64,000 bases of DNA, from NCBI GenBank assembly GCA_037044905.1, contig JBAOKB010000118.1, forward strand, positions 62,001-126,000, read 5' to 3'. The first letter of the stretch is position 1, and each line of letters opens with the position of its first letter. Origin of the DNA: Hortaea werneckii (Eukaryota > Ascomycota > Dothideomycetes > Mycosphaerellales > Teratosphaeriaceae). The position numbers were made by a program, and so were the translations under genes. The notes beneath the pieces were generated by a model, which saw only the letters and a program-made list of their open reading frames with translations, searched no databases and was not told where the DNA came from. This document shows, piece after piece, positions 30,192 to 40,548 of the stretch.

Positions 30192-31970
30192 ATGGCGACT
30201 GTACCTCTTGGGCGTTATCTTTGGGAGCGGATCCATCAATGTGGCGTCAATGATATCTTCGGCGTGCCTGGAGACTTTAACTTGACGCTCCTGGACCACA
30301 TCTACGACGTCAAGGGTCTGAACTGGACCGGCAACACGAACGAGCTGAACGCCGCCTACGCAGCAGACGGCTATGCTCGTGTACGGAACGGCGCTGGCTG
30401 CGTGGTCACCACCCATGGCGTGGGAGAGTTGAGCGCCTTGAACGCTATTGCCGGCTCAATGACAGAGCAAGTCAAGGTCATTAGTGTTGTCGGACAGACC
30501 TCACGAGCCATGCAAAAGAACAAGATGATGATCCATCATTCGATCGGATTCCAACCGGACCACCAGATCTTCAGCAAGGCCTCCAAGGACTTCAGATGTG
30601 CGGCTGCTGAGCTCCAGACTGAGGAAGGAGCTCCTGAGGAGATTGACCGTGTCCTGCGGGAATGCTTCCTTCAGTCTAAGCCCGTTTACATTTTCTTTCC
30701 CATCGATCTAGTCGACAGGCCTGTCTCTGCGAAAGCGCTCGAGAAACCGCTGGATCTCGTGAATCATGGCGATGAGAAGTCGATCGAGGAGGCTGCTAAA
30801 GCCGTCATCGAAGCGCTCTCGAGCTCTAAGAACCCTTCTATCTTCGTCGATTGCCTAGTGCAGCGCCACCAGGCCGTTGATGAAGTAAGACAGCTTGTGG
30901 ATAAGCTTGCCATTCCCATCTACTCTTCGAACATGAGCAAAGGCATCATTGATGAAACGCATCCAAATTATGTGGGCCTATACAACGGGTTGCCCTCTGG
31001 ACCAGGTGTGCAAGCGGCTATCCAGGCCAGTGACTTGATGCTGGTCGTTGGCAGTCTGCCATCTGACACCAACTCAGGCGGCTTCACGAGAAAGATGGCA
31101 CCGGAAAAGATGGTAGCAATCGACACCGAAGTCGTCAGCATCAGAGGACAGAAGAGCTTCTCGAACGTACCGATCAAGGCACTCCTACGCAAATTGGTCG
31201 AGCAGGTCCCCTTAGATGGGATGCCTAAGGTGGAGAAACCCAAGCTCCCAGAACGACCCGTGGAAGACGACATCGACTCAAAGATGATCACGCAATCCTG
31301 GGTATGGCATCGACTCGCAGAGTTCCTCCAGCCCCAAGACGTCGTGTTCGGCGAGACAGGCACAGCGGCCTTCGGCATCCCGGACACTACTTTCCCGGCG
31401 GGAATCACCTGGCATACGCAGACCTACTACGGCAGCATTGGCTGGGCAGCACCAGCCGCATTCGGATCCGAAATCGCGCTCGCCGACCTCGCCGCATCGC
31501 AATCACGCGCACGAGGGAGGACAATCCTCATAACAGGCGACGGCAGTCTGATGCTAACGGTGCAAGAAATCGGGAACATGGTCAAGCAGCAAACCAGCCC
31601 CATCCTGTTCGTGATCAACAACGCGGGATACACGATCGAGCGGGTGATCCACGGGGCGAAGCAGAGCTACAACGACATTGTGCCCTTTGACTACAGCCAC
31701 ATGCTCCCCTTCTTCAACATGCCAGAAGCAGACGCGAAGCAGAATTTCCATCGGGCGGAGACGAAGGCGGAACTGGAGGAGATTTTGAAGCGGGAGAGCG
31801 TGCAGAATCCCAAGACTGTGCAGGTCGTGGAGATTGTCATGGATGCTATGGATGTGCCGTGGAGACTCAGCACGCAGATCGCGACGCGGGGACCTGAGGC
31901 GGTCAAGGAGATGAAAGAGGCGGGGTTCAAGGTGAGGGAGATGGGGAAGACGGAGGGGTTCTGGAATTGA
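30192..31970 (+). CDS. PDC1: Pyruvate decarboxylase
   Basis: Cytosolic thiamine-diphosphate enzyme that turns pyruvate into acetaldehyde and CO2, feeding fermentation or acetyl-CoA formation through acetaldehyde. Single exon, 592 residues, a little longer than yeast Pdc1 (563). The N-terminal PYR domain has GVPGDFNLTLLDHIYD and the activating Glu51 in NELNAAYAADGYAR. The catalytic His pair is at 115-116 in IHHSIG. The middle domain carries FVDCLVQRH (Cys near the yeast regulatory Cys221 position). The PP domain has the ThDP motif GDGSLMLTVQEIG (about 449) ending in NN (about 477), and the catalytic Glu near 483 in GYTIER. All known catalytic residues are present. The gene symbol reflects family; number of paralogues is unknown. 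Confidence 0.95.
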   Translation: MATVPLGRYLWERIHQCGVNDIFGVPGDFNLTLLDHIYDVKGLNWTGNTNELNAAYAADGYARVRNGAGCVVTTHGVGELSALNAIAGSMTEQVKVISVVGQTSRAMQKNKMMIHHSIGFQPDHQIFSKASKDFRCAAAELQTEEGAPEEIDRVLRECFLQSKPVYIFFPIDLVDRPVSAKALEKPLDLVNHGDEKSIEEAAKAVIEALSSSKNPSIFVDCLVQRHQAVDEVRQLVDKLAIPIYSSNMSKGIIDETHPNYVGLYNGLPSGPGVQAAIQASDLMLVVGSLPSDTNSGGFTRKMAPEKMVAIDTEVVSIRGQKSFSNVPIKALLRKLVEQVPLDGMPKVEKPKLPERPVEDDIDSKMITQSWVWHRLAEFLQPQDVVFGETGTAAFGIPDTTFPAGITWHTQTYYGSIGWAAPAAFGSEIALADLAASQSRARGRTILITGDGSLMLTVQEIGNMVKQQTSPILFVINNAGYTIERVIHGAKQSYNDIVPFDYSHMLPFFNMPEADAKQNFHRAETKAELEEILKRESVQNPKTVQVVEIVMDAMDVPWRLSTQIATRGPEAVKEMKEAGFKVREMGKTEGFWN

Positions 31971-32150
31971 CATCTCTTTTCTCAACTGCGGACAAGGGGA
32001 TAGAAGTACGTACGGGGAACACTTATGACGTTTTAGGACCCAGGAATCTCAAATTGAAAAGCACTCTCCTATTGATCCTTCTCCTCGCAAGCCGTGGGAC
32101 ACATTCATCTGCAGAGTCCCCAGAAACATCCCCAACTCGACATCCACCCC

Positions 32151-33089
32151 TCAATTATCTGCATTCCCGCCCCTTTCCGTAAGTTCCAGCCTAGCTATCC
32201 TCATCCCCGCAACCGTCTCGCCACAAGTCCACCGCACTTCACACTTCAACCCATGATAGTCCTTGTAATGCCGCGCCAGCGAATCAATCACCGCAAAGGG
32301 CCCGTTAAACGGACCATTGGGGTTCGCGAAAGTGCCGCGACATCCGCGGATACAGGAGAGATCCTTGGAGCTTGTGTGGGTTGGACGTGGCTTATCGGCG
32401 TCGTGGATGGTGTAATGGATGCGCCATGGCCTGTCGACTGAGTCTGAGTAGGGTTGTGGTTGTACTCTGTCGTTTTGGTGGTTTGGAGGGGTTGCAGGGC
32501 CGGTCGATTGGAATGTTTGTGTGGCTCCGCATGAAGAGCAGTGCAACGGCGGTTGGACTTCGTCATCATTCCCAGTCGTAGTGATCCTGTCCTCTGGCCT
32601 CCATACGCGGATTTCGTCACCCTCGTCTTCGCTATGTGCTCCATGTGTTGCTGTAGAACTTTTCGACGTCGCATCCGAGGCTCCTTTCGAAATGCGGGAC
32701 TTCTTGAGCTTTCCAGTGGCCTTGCCTGGATGTGTTGAACTGGTACGCGTGCTCGAGCTCCCTCCTGTGTTCCTCGCTGCACTGCCAGCCTTAGGTCCTT
32801 GCACTTCCACCGCGTCGTCATCCGCAACAGGACCAGTGTCTCTGCCGCTAATCCCATCCTTGACATCATTGAAGAAAGCATCCAGTTCTGGCGGATAGCC
32901 GTTTTGAATTAGCCAGGCTCGAAAGCGTCGAGAATACGCCGCCCGCTTCACAGCTTCGTTGCCGCCGTGCTTTCTTTCAAACTCCACACCATGGGCTTTC
33001 TCCAGATGATCTATGATCTCCGTTCGACGATCTCGCTTGATGGGTTCGGTACAGTCCGGTAGTGGACATCTGGCTGGGTGTAGTGCCAT
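32151..33089 (-). CDS. Unrecognised protein with C2H2-like zinc-binding motifs
   Basis: Single exon, 312 residues. I do not recognise the family. The N-terminus has CPLPDCTEPIKRD...HLEKAHG, spaced as C-x4-C-x15-H-x4-H, a C2H2-like finger. The centre (about 90-165) is Ser/Thr/Lys-rich and disordered. A C-x2-C pair (CSSCG) is at about 185, and a second possible finger near the end has CIRGCRGTF followed by HYKDYHGLKC and WTCGE. A nuclear or DNA/RNA-binding role is inference from the fingers. The gene is convergent with PDC (180 nt apart) and downstream of the SSU1-like gene on the same strand. Confidence 0.72.
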   Translation of the reverse strand: MALHPARCPLPDCTEPIKRDRRTEIIDHLEKAHGVEFERKHGGNEAVKRAAYSRRFRAWLIQNGYPPELDAFFNDVKDGISGRDTGPVADDDAVEVQGPKAGSAARNTGGSSSTRTSSTHPGKATGKLKKSRISKGASDATSKSSTATHGAHSEDEGDEIRVWRPEDRITTTGNDDEVQPPLHCSSCGATQTFQSTGPATPPNHQNDRVQPQPYSDSVDRPWRIHYTIHDADKPRPTHTSSKDLSCIRGCRGTFANPNGPFNGPFAVIDSLARHYKDYHGLKCEVRWTCGETVAGMRIARLELTERGGNADN

Positions 33090-33448
33090 CGAGAGAGATT
33101 TGATGTGCTTGCAGGAAGATGCGCTTCCGAATGCCAGGTAGGAAATACATCAGAGTATATATGTCGATGTCATTTGAGACATTTCGGATTCCCTATCGTC
33201 TCTACTACTTTCGTTGCAGATACATCGAAGCTGCATGAGACATTGATGCTTTGTTGGTGTCGAAGCATGTTTTTCTCACGCTTTGTTTTCTATGCAAATT
33301 GTCGAAGTGAGACCTTGCTGCACGCTTCTGATTCAAGCAACAAGCATCTTCATGTGGCCCATCCTACGCCGCTGTCTAAGATTCTCGGACGTCTGAGACA
33401 TAGCAAATCTTTGAACAATGGCTGAGGGTGGAAATACGCCCATCCAAG
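33090..33448. other. Intergenic region, SSU1-like gene to zinc-finger gene
   Basis: About 360 nt: 3' flank of the transporter gene and promoter of the zinc-finger gene. No specific element recognised. Confidence 0.55.
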
Positions 33449-34965
33449 CTATTGTCCTTTCATCCTACCTGTAGGTGGTCGCTCTGATCTTGGTCCATTG
33501 AGCAGCTTTCCCAGCCAAATATCTCTGATCGTAAATATCCAGTTCAGCATGTAGTCGATGAGCAGCAAAAGGAAAAATATCGTGGCGAGGGTTCGGAAGG
33601 TCGGTGAGTCCATTTCATTGCCAAACTCGATAAACGATGTGTTGACAGTCGCCATTGGGAAGATCGTACTCCACCATATCAGTGTGTATTTGTGCTGTCG
33701 TCTGAAAGCCGTCTCGAGAATGATGTACACGCCGAAGATTGCGAAGAGGAGTCCTATCCCAATGATGAAGAGGCCCAGCATGACGCCAAGTGTTGCTAGC
33801 ATCTCCCCCGCCTGCGTCTGAAGGAAGGTACCTTTATCGTACGCGCCGAAATAAGTCTTCGCTGCCGTTCCAAGGACTTGAAGTGCTGCAGCAGTCTGAC
33901 CCGCTGGTCCAACGAGCATGATGAGACTCGGTGTTAAGTGTGGCGGTGGTAAGCCAGAGTTCATCAGCTTAACAAAGTACGCAGCCCAGATCAATAAGGC
34001 GACGAAGAAGCCGAGACCGCATATCATGTAGGAGCTCACGATGATGGGGATGGCCAGCCGGGCGTTGACGCCACCAGAGTACTGGCAAATGACACCGCCG
34101 ACTAATGCATCCTGTTGACTGTTAGTCATTTTAGAGAACCAGAAACGACGGAAATCGGTTGTACTCACGGTTGTCGTGCCGACGAACGGAATGATGATGG
34201 CTGGGTTCAGCGTTGTGGTAGCGTTTACTATGTCTGTCTTGGAGAAGACCACAATGACGACGCAAGAAATCGTGAGCATTCTGGCAATTGGAATCAAAAT
34301 CAGCTCGAGCTCCGCAGGCAGCCTTTGTGCTTTGATGTACTTACACTGCTGTGCCAATCCACCACATGACCAGCGCTACGATAAAGAAAGCTTGACCGCC
34401 CCAACTGGCATTGCTGACGGTAAGTCCGACCTAAAAAACGTTAGCTCAGAGATGCTTTAAGCTACAAGATTGATAGCAGTACCTGTGCAACAAGTGTAAA
34501 CCATGCGATTGGCAATGCTCCCATAAGAGATAATTCGGAAATGTTGGTCGAGCAAGTCTTCACAAGACTCTGAGGATACATTATGCAACGAAGAAGTAGA
34601 AGAATGAAGAAGACAATAAACAGTACAATATTGAAGACAAACGTAATAGTCGAAAGTATTCCCAGTCCATAGAACTGTATATCCAGTCAGTCAAGGAAGC
34701 GAAGAATAAAGTACTGGAGACATTACTTGGTAAGGCAACTGATGCATCAGAATGGACAGAATACCAGTATTCATGGACAAGGTAAACCTAGCGCACACTT
34801 AGTCCTGTGGTCAAACGGCCCGTGAGTCTTATAGCTCTACCAGATGAAGGAGAAATCCTCAATAATGAGCGAGATGCGAGATCTCGGCGCGCCTGGGTCC
34901 CCATCCTGATCGCTTCGTTTGTGGTTTGCCTCGACATCGTGGTTTTGGGCCGGACTGTCGGGCAT
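33449..34965 (-). CDS. SSU1: SSU1/Mae1-like anion transporter (sulfite efflux pump type, TDT/SLAC1 family)
   Basis: Plasma-membrane transporter of the tellurite-resistance/dicarboxylate family; fungal members export sulfite (Ssu1) or move malate. Six exons: 34841-34965, 34727-34787, 34483-34674, 34345-34430, 34169-34280 and 33449-34111, with five introns of 52-65 nt; all joins keep frame and give 412 residues. After a polar N-terminus comes FSFIWFTLSMNTGILSILMHQLPYQF, the family's first membrane segment, then about nine more hydrophobic segments, including WFTLVAQVGLTVSNASWGG, TTTLNPAIIIPFVGTTT, LIMLVGPAGQTAAALQVLG and WWSTIFPMATVNTSFIEFG. The terminal tail is short. The FP(M) and GP(x)GQ motifs favour Ssu1 over Mae1. 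Divergent from an M20 amidohydrolase. Confidence 0.85.
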
Positions 34966-35690
34966 CGGGCTCTCTATTTCACGGCTCCTAGCAGATCCAC
35001 GCGCGAAAGGGTTGCCTCGGTACTCTTGTAATGCGGTCAGATTCCAAAAGCAAGATGTCTTTCAAGACGAGCAGTATATCAGACACTCTGACTGGGGCTG
35101 ATACTGCTTCGCGAAGACGGTTCTTACTGTCAAAGGAGTGTCATGAATGATGAATGAAGTCCGACGAATTGGATGTGTAGAACTGGGGCGTTTCTTCTAC
35201 CGGGAATAAGGGTCGGGTACAGCTCGGCTTTGGAATAAGTCAAAAGTCGAGATGATGTGTCATGGATATTGACACGATGTGAACTGGTGAGAATGTGACA
35301 CCTCTAGTCGCTTTTGTTTTCTTATACTGCGCTGTAAATACCCATACCCCTTGCAAAGGAAGTGGAAGATGAGCAGTGTCCTCAATAGACACACATCAGT
35401 ACTCTACTTCCTATCCAGGTAAAGACAGCTTTTTGGCTGGCTAAATTCTGCCCATTCTTGCGGGAATCACAGATCTACGATCATGAGGAATTCATCTCTG
35501 CTCTTGCGATTGATTGATCAGAAGGAGTCATTCCCCTGCCCGGATTGTCTCTATCTATACGCAGTGAATGGTAGCTGTAAGGACCGAAGGCGATAGGCCA
35601 CCGTGACGGCCCCGGCTCGGGGTCCTGATCCATAAATTCCGACATTGCCTGCGTCGTATCAACTCAATCGCTTCACTCGCGTTTCCCAGC
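34966..35690. other. Divergent promoter region SSU1-like / M20
   Basis: About 725 nt between two start codons. No known sulfur- or nitrogen-regulatory site could be assigned with confidence. Confidence 0.55.
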
Positions 35691-37136
35691 ATGGACTCAA
35701 CATTCGACGACTCCTCACGAGACTCTGCAGGCTTCGTAATGGTCGAAAGAGACGCTTCTCTACCGCGAGGTCAAGATGACCTCCTGCAAATAATTTCCCA
35801 ATACGTCGACAGCGTCAGCGATGAGCTCCGGACCATCAGCCTCACAATCCATGATGATCCTGAGCTACAGTACAAAGAACATCATGCACACAGTGTCCTG
35901 ACGAATTACATGAGCCGAAAACTTGACTGGACCGTGACACCTTCCTGTTATGGTATCGAGACGGCCTTCGTGGCGGTATACGACAGTGGCAAAAAGGGCC
36001 CGACAGTCTCCTTTAATGCAGAGTACGGTAGGTCAAGCAATCATGTTGGCCAGCGCAATGATTCTGGAGAGGTCTGATAGCTAGCACCAGATGCGCTGAA
36101 GGGCATTGGCCATGCTTGTGGTCACAATCTTATCGCTGTGGCGTCCGTTGCTGGCGCCCTTGCAACAGCACATTTGATCGCGCGAAAGGAGTTGAGTGGG
36201 AAAGTTGTCCTGTTTGGTACTCCTGCGGAAGGTAAGACAGCATGCGATATTGGTGACTTACGTATCTAATCATCCGCAGAGGGAGGCGGTGGCAAGATCA
36301 AGCTTTTGGATGCTGGAGCATACGCAGAGCATGGCGTGGATATCAGCCTCATATCACATCCTGGAATAACGCCTAATGCTGCTCTAGTTCGTACCGCGGC
36401 ATATACAGCATTCAAAGTTGAGTATTTTGGCAAAGAAGCACACGCAGCGGCAAGACCATGGGATGGGATTAATGCTCTAGATGCCCTCATCACTGCTTAT
36501 AACGCGATTTCGGTTCTCCGACAGCAGACTGAGCCAGGAGACATAATACAGGGTATGATCACCAACGGTGGTCTCAGGCCAAACATCATCCATGCATACA
36601 GCGCCGGCCGTTTCGTGGTCAGATCAAGCACCCGCGCTCGCCGAGATGCTTTATTGAAAAGAGTGCAGGCATGCTTTGAAGCCGGCTCGACCGCCACCGG
36701 CGCCGAGCTGAAAGTAACTCGGGGAGGGTCGTACGATGACCACATGCCCAATAAAGCCCTTGGACGCAGCTATCGGCACTTCTTCAACCGGCTCGGCGGG
36801 AACATCCCCAGGGAAGATGTGGATTACCTCGAGTCCGCTACGATGGCATCGACTGACCAAGGCAACATTTCCTATGCGATACCAAGCATCTCGCCGAATT
36901 GCTGGATCCGGAGCGAAGACGATCAGGGCAACCAGCTTGGCGGGCCGCATACCCCTGACTTTGAGAAAGCTGCGAGAACCCAGGAAGCACACGAGAAAGC
37001 CATGAGGGTGGGCAAAGCTCTCGCGGCTACCGCTGGGGATGTCCTGACTAGGCCGGAACTTCTGCGTGAGATCAATAGAGAATTTGAAGAGTCTAAACGG
37101 ACCGACGGAAGTGTGAGGTCACGAAGGGGTGTGTAG
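35691..37136 (+). CDS. M20 family amidohydrolase / dipeptidase (PM20D2-like)
   Basis: Metal-dependent peptidase or amidohydrolase of family M20, likely cytosolic. Exons 35691-36027, 36091-36231 and 36280-37136 (introns of 63 nt and 48 nt) give 444 residues. Metal and catalytic motifs are visible: YDALKGIGHACGHN at the first join (about residue 112-125), FGTPAEEGGGGK at the second join (about 154-165) and the HAAARP of KEAHAAARPWDG in the dimerisation domain. The set GHACGHN plus GTPAEEGGGGK is characteristic of the PM20D2/ACY1L2 and aminobenzoyl-glutamate-hydrolase group. Substrate unknown. The 48-nt second intron is short but has good donor (GTAAGA) and acceptor (CCGCAG). Confidence 0.88.
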
Positions 37137-37858
37137 CAAGCTATATTGGTATTCGTACCTAATTTTTGACCTTCTCCAAGATTCTGATGAGCTTAGTATT
37201 TCATGGTGAAGTCTTTTCTATTATTCGTCCCCCGCTTCAGACGGCAACAAAATTGCTTACAAAGGACATTCACAGAGTGTCGCAACACAACTTTGGCATG
37301 CAAAGCCACGCTGCATCACACCTTCAAAGACAGTCCAGTTACACAGCAATAACTGCCCAGTGGCTTAGGACATTCTTTTGGCTACTCAATCGGTCAAGTG
37401 ATAGGCCTCCGCATCTCCGATCTCAACCAAGATCTCTCCACCGCTATTCTTGAGGGTGTGCATGGGCGGGATCCGTTGCAACCCGGTTGTCGGACACACA
37501 TTGGCTGGGCTCCCGATATTTCAATGGAATGCTGTGCTACCCCAAGGAATGCAGCCGGAGATAGCTTCCATGAATGGGAGAACGGCGCAGTTCGCATGAG
37601 CGTCGCACAGATCTATTTACGATGTTGCTCCGTTCGGCAGAGCGAAGCGACTGTAACGCTGGATCGGATGATCGTAGTATTACCAGTGACTGTTGGGTTA
37701 CTCACCATGGATGCCAGATCGTATATCAGAGAAGAGTAGTCCCGGCTACTAGGCTAAGGTATTTACATCTCAGTCGATCAATGTCCAAAAGCAAAGCACA
37801 AGATACATTTGGAACGATTTTGAACCCGAACAGCTGGAATAACAATCCCAGTAACAAG
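37137..37858. other. Intergenic region upstream of the secreted protein gene
   Basis: About 720 nt between M20 and the small secreted protein. A 113-codon frame (37398-37739, +) has no recognisable features and is not called. Confidence 0.55.
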
Positions 37859-38255
37859 ATGAAGTTCCTCTTTCCGACGCTCCTTGCCTCAACAGCCACA
37901 GCAGCCGTCATCAATACCAATCGGGAGTACGGCTCGCCCAGAATCAAGGTCGTACCCGAAGTACCATCACCTACCTCGATTCCTACAGAGAGCACAACGC
38001 TATCAAGCGTCAGTTCGACAGTAGAAGGGAGTACTATCACCGCAGCCCCGTCACAGCCGGAAGCCAAAGTCAAGGATAACTGTACGCCGCTATCGATTTG
38101 CTTTGATGGCATAAGCTGCGGCATTCGATATGGAGGGTAAGTGATGGACTCACAAGTCCAACTATACCAAAGGAATTGATCTGACATGGTTTAGATGCTA
38201 CGACAAGAATTTTTGCGATGGAAAGACTTCCTCGTTATCCGTCCCAACATGCTAG
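37859..38255 (+). CDS. Small secreted six-cysteine protein
   Basis: Exons 37859-38136 and 38195-38255 (58-nt intron, phase 2) give 112 residues. The N-terminus MKFLFPTLLASTATAA is a clear signal peptide with likely cleavage after Ala16. A Ser/Thr/Pro-rich linker (about 35-70, likely O-glycosylated) leads to a compact C-terminal domain with six Cys at 75, 81, 87, 94, 100 and 112 (spacing 5-5-6-5-11), including CGIRYGGCYD. An even number suggests three disulfides. The intron falls just before the fourth Cys, so without splicing the domain is lost. Such proteins are candidate effectors or cell-wall proteins; the function is unknown and I do not recognise a named family with certainty. No transcript support was available. 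Confidence 0.75.
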
Positions 38256-38732
38256 CTCAATACATAAGATGGAGGCGCCGCTAGATCACTGATGGGCCAT
38301 GCGAGAAGTAGAGGACCAGTTACCAGCCCATATCCAGAAAGAAGTCATTCTTCCTGATAGAATGATGCTGCGGGCTTTGCAGAAAGAGGACGTGTAGTTG
38401 AGCAAAGGGAGTTTAGTCCCTCACTCTGAACCGATACCAAGTCGAAAGTTTAGTCGACGGCCAAATCACAAACTGTGTATATGTAACGGAGGCAAAGGAT
38501 GAAGCATATCATGATCTTTCACCTTCTCATGGACACTGACAACGTGAAGTGGAACGACGAAAGCTGAGGTTCATTCGTGAAGTCATACAGCTTCCAGCTC
38601 CACGCGCGGGGAGTTTGCCAACGTCCCGTCTGTTGGAGACCCACTCTCACGATCATGACCTGTAAGCAACACAAAACCGAACGTGAAAGAGTTATAGGAC
38701 AATCATAACTCGATAGCGTCTCTACCTCCGCC
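38256..38732. other. Intergenic region upstream of the DUF1857 gene
   Basis: About 480 nt, 3' flank of the secreted protein gene and promoter of the DUF1857 gene. Nothing specific seen. Confidence 0.55.
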
Positions 38733-39300
38733 ATGGTCAACATCCACTGCGCATACACAGAGCCGATCAACCCGTCCGGCGCTTCGCCCATTCTCTCCCG
38801 CGATCAGGTATGGCGGGGTCTGCAGAGGAAGATCCGCAAAGCGCAGGACTTTGTGCCGGTGATTGAAGGCACCGACGTATTGGAAGAGAAGGAGAACGAA
38901 GTGACGCGGGTCGCGCATTTCAAGGGCACAGAGGGGAAGCCGGGACATCACGTCAAGGAGATCTGCAAGAGTTACTATCCGACCAAGGTAAGCTGGTCCT
39001 CCGATAGTTTTCTGGACTATGCCACTCGACATAGGGAATTGCTAACTAGAGTTCCACGCACAGGTCGATTTCTGGCAACCGAGCGGCGCACTCATCACGA
39101 ACACGGTATCAGATGGGCCAGGACTGACGGAGCACGACTACCACATGACGTATACATTCGAATGGCGATACCCGGATGTACAGGAGGGAAGTGACGAGCA
39201 CAAGAAGTTGCAGAAACAACATGTGGATATGGCGAAGATGGCGGTGCATTCGTCCATCGAGGCACTGCGCTGGATGGCGTCTGCGGGCGAGCTGGACTAG
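38733..39300 (+). CDS. DUF1857 (SRPBCC/START-like) protein
   Basis: Exons 38733-38987 and 39064-39300 (76-nt phase-0 intron) give 163 residues. The pattern fits the DUF1857 family of the SRPBCC helix-grip fold: SRDQVWRGLQRKIRKAQDFVPVIEG near the start, then beta strands (VTRVAHFKG), and after the join VDFWQPSGALITNTVSDGPG and the strand LTEHDYHMTYTFEWRYPD, ending with a long C-terminal helix (HKKLQKQHVDMAKMAVHSSIEALRWM, here described in pieces). The fold usually binds small hydrophobic ligands; members occur inside and outside fungal metabolite clusters. No cluster genes are adjacent here. Convergent with the glutaredoxin gene, only 130 nt apart. Confidence 0.83.
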
Positions 39301-39430
39301 ACTTTCTATTGCAGTGATATCTTTTAAAACCGAAAGCGGCATTTCTATCATGGCCCGCTATGCACCGGAAGATCGCTCATGCCCTCACGAGATAGATATA
39401 TCATATACCAGTCTCCTCGACAACTTCTTC

Positions 39431-39998
39431 TTAGATAGCCTTCGCATCCTTGAGCAGCTGCGGCAGCTCGCTCTTCTTCGCCTGCAGGTCCGAGTTGCCG
39501 CCCATGTGCTGCTTGTTGATGAAGACGTTCGGGACGGATCGCTGCTTGGTCATCTCCTGCAGGGCGTCCTGGATGTCTGCGCCGTCGTCTGATGGAGGTC
39601 AGAATGTGTATCGGTAGTGACTGATGTTCTGAATCGACTGCTACTTACCGACTTGGTCGAGCTCAAGGATGTAAGGCTTTGCGCCCAGCTCGCTCAAGAG
39701 CGACTTGGTAGCCTTGCAGTATGGGCAGTATGACTTTGAGAAGACAGCTGACAGGCATTCGCGTCAGCACTGGAACTATTATGATATCCTGACTTTCCCG
39801 TTCTCACTCACCAACCGAGTTGTTGTCGATGATGTCCTGCGCCTTAGTCTTCGCGGCCATGATGGTGTTTGGGCTGGCAGATCGTCCGCCGAAAAAGCTC
39901 CTGAGGAAGTCCGTTTTGGGTGTCTGAACTGCGCGACGGGTTGCGAGGGGGTTCTGAGAGGCTGCGGTGACAGGGAGACGTCGGAGAGTGGCGTTCAT
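39431..39998 (-). CDS. GRX1: Dithiol glutaredoxin
   Basis: Glutathione-dependent disulfide oxidoreductase. Exons 39812-39998, 39649-39747 and 39431-39588 (introns of 64 nt and 60 nt) give 147 residues. The active site CPYC is at about 70-73 (FSKSYCPYCKATK), followed by the cis-Pro stretch QRSVPNVFINKQHMGG and GGNSDL, which binds glutathione. The catalytic domain begins near MAAKTKAQD (residue 47). The first 46 residues (MNATLRRLPVTAASQ...) are Arg/Ser/Thr-rich and lack acidic residues up to the middle, like a mitochondrial presequence. Starting at the internal ATG would give a cytosolic form of about 101 residues, so dual targeting from two starts, as in yeast Grx2, is plausible but inferred. 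Confidence 0.9.
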
Positions 39999-40548
39999 AT
40001 AGCTTTGTTCAGCTGGCGATGGTGTCAGATGCGCCGAAACCAAAGTGGAAGAGGGAGGGCTGTCGCTGCACGCTGACGCCATCTGCCGCGGCGATCTCGG
40101 CTTAGAGGGCTGATAAGGCTGTAAGGCGAACACGGAATTACAGCGGGTTTTGCTTTTGTAGGTGGCTATCACGCACTATCGAGATACCATTTCCTCCTCG
40201 CATGAAGAGAAGATGCTGCTCGTTGATGGCCAGTCCCAATGGACTAAACGAGTCAAAGGAGCAATTAAGAATGCGCAATTCACGAATTCCGAGCTTGTCC
40301 ACTGAAGCCTCGCTCTTCGAGAACGCACACTGGGAACGATCTGCACTCTTAAAAGACTGCCTGTGCTTTCCATACCGTCCTCAGGTAGTCCATCAGGATC
40401 ATCAACAATCGAGATCAATAGGCCGTACAGACATCGTAAATACCACTATCAAATCGGTTCCAATCTCAACCCCAAGAGACACAGAATCCACTCCCTAACC
40501 TCCCCCTTCCTCTACCCCAAACTAAACCAAACCCAAACCCATCCTACA
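39999..40548. other. Intergenic region, disordered protein to glutaredoxin
   Basis: About 550 nt holding the glutaredoxin promoter and the 3' flank of the next gene on the same strand. The open frame continues upstream of the glutaredoxin ATG but only as low-complexity Ser/Pro residues. Confidence 0.55.

Noticed and set aside
37859..39300. Secreted protein, DUF1857 gene and nearby genes as a secondary-metabolite cluster
   Set aside because: No polyketide synthase, peptide synthetase, terpene cyclase or prenyltransferase is present in the window.
40000..40172. Longer N-terminus for glutaredoxin
   Set aside because: The open frame upstream is Ser/Pro-rich without conserved features, and the ATG at 39998 already gives a plausible targeting sequence.
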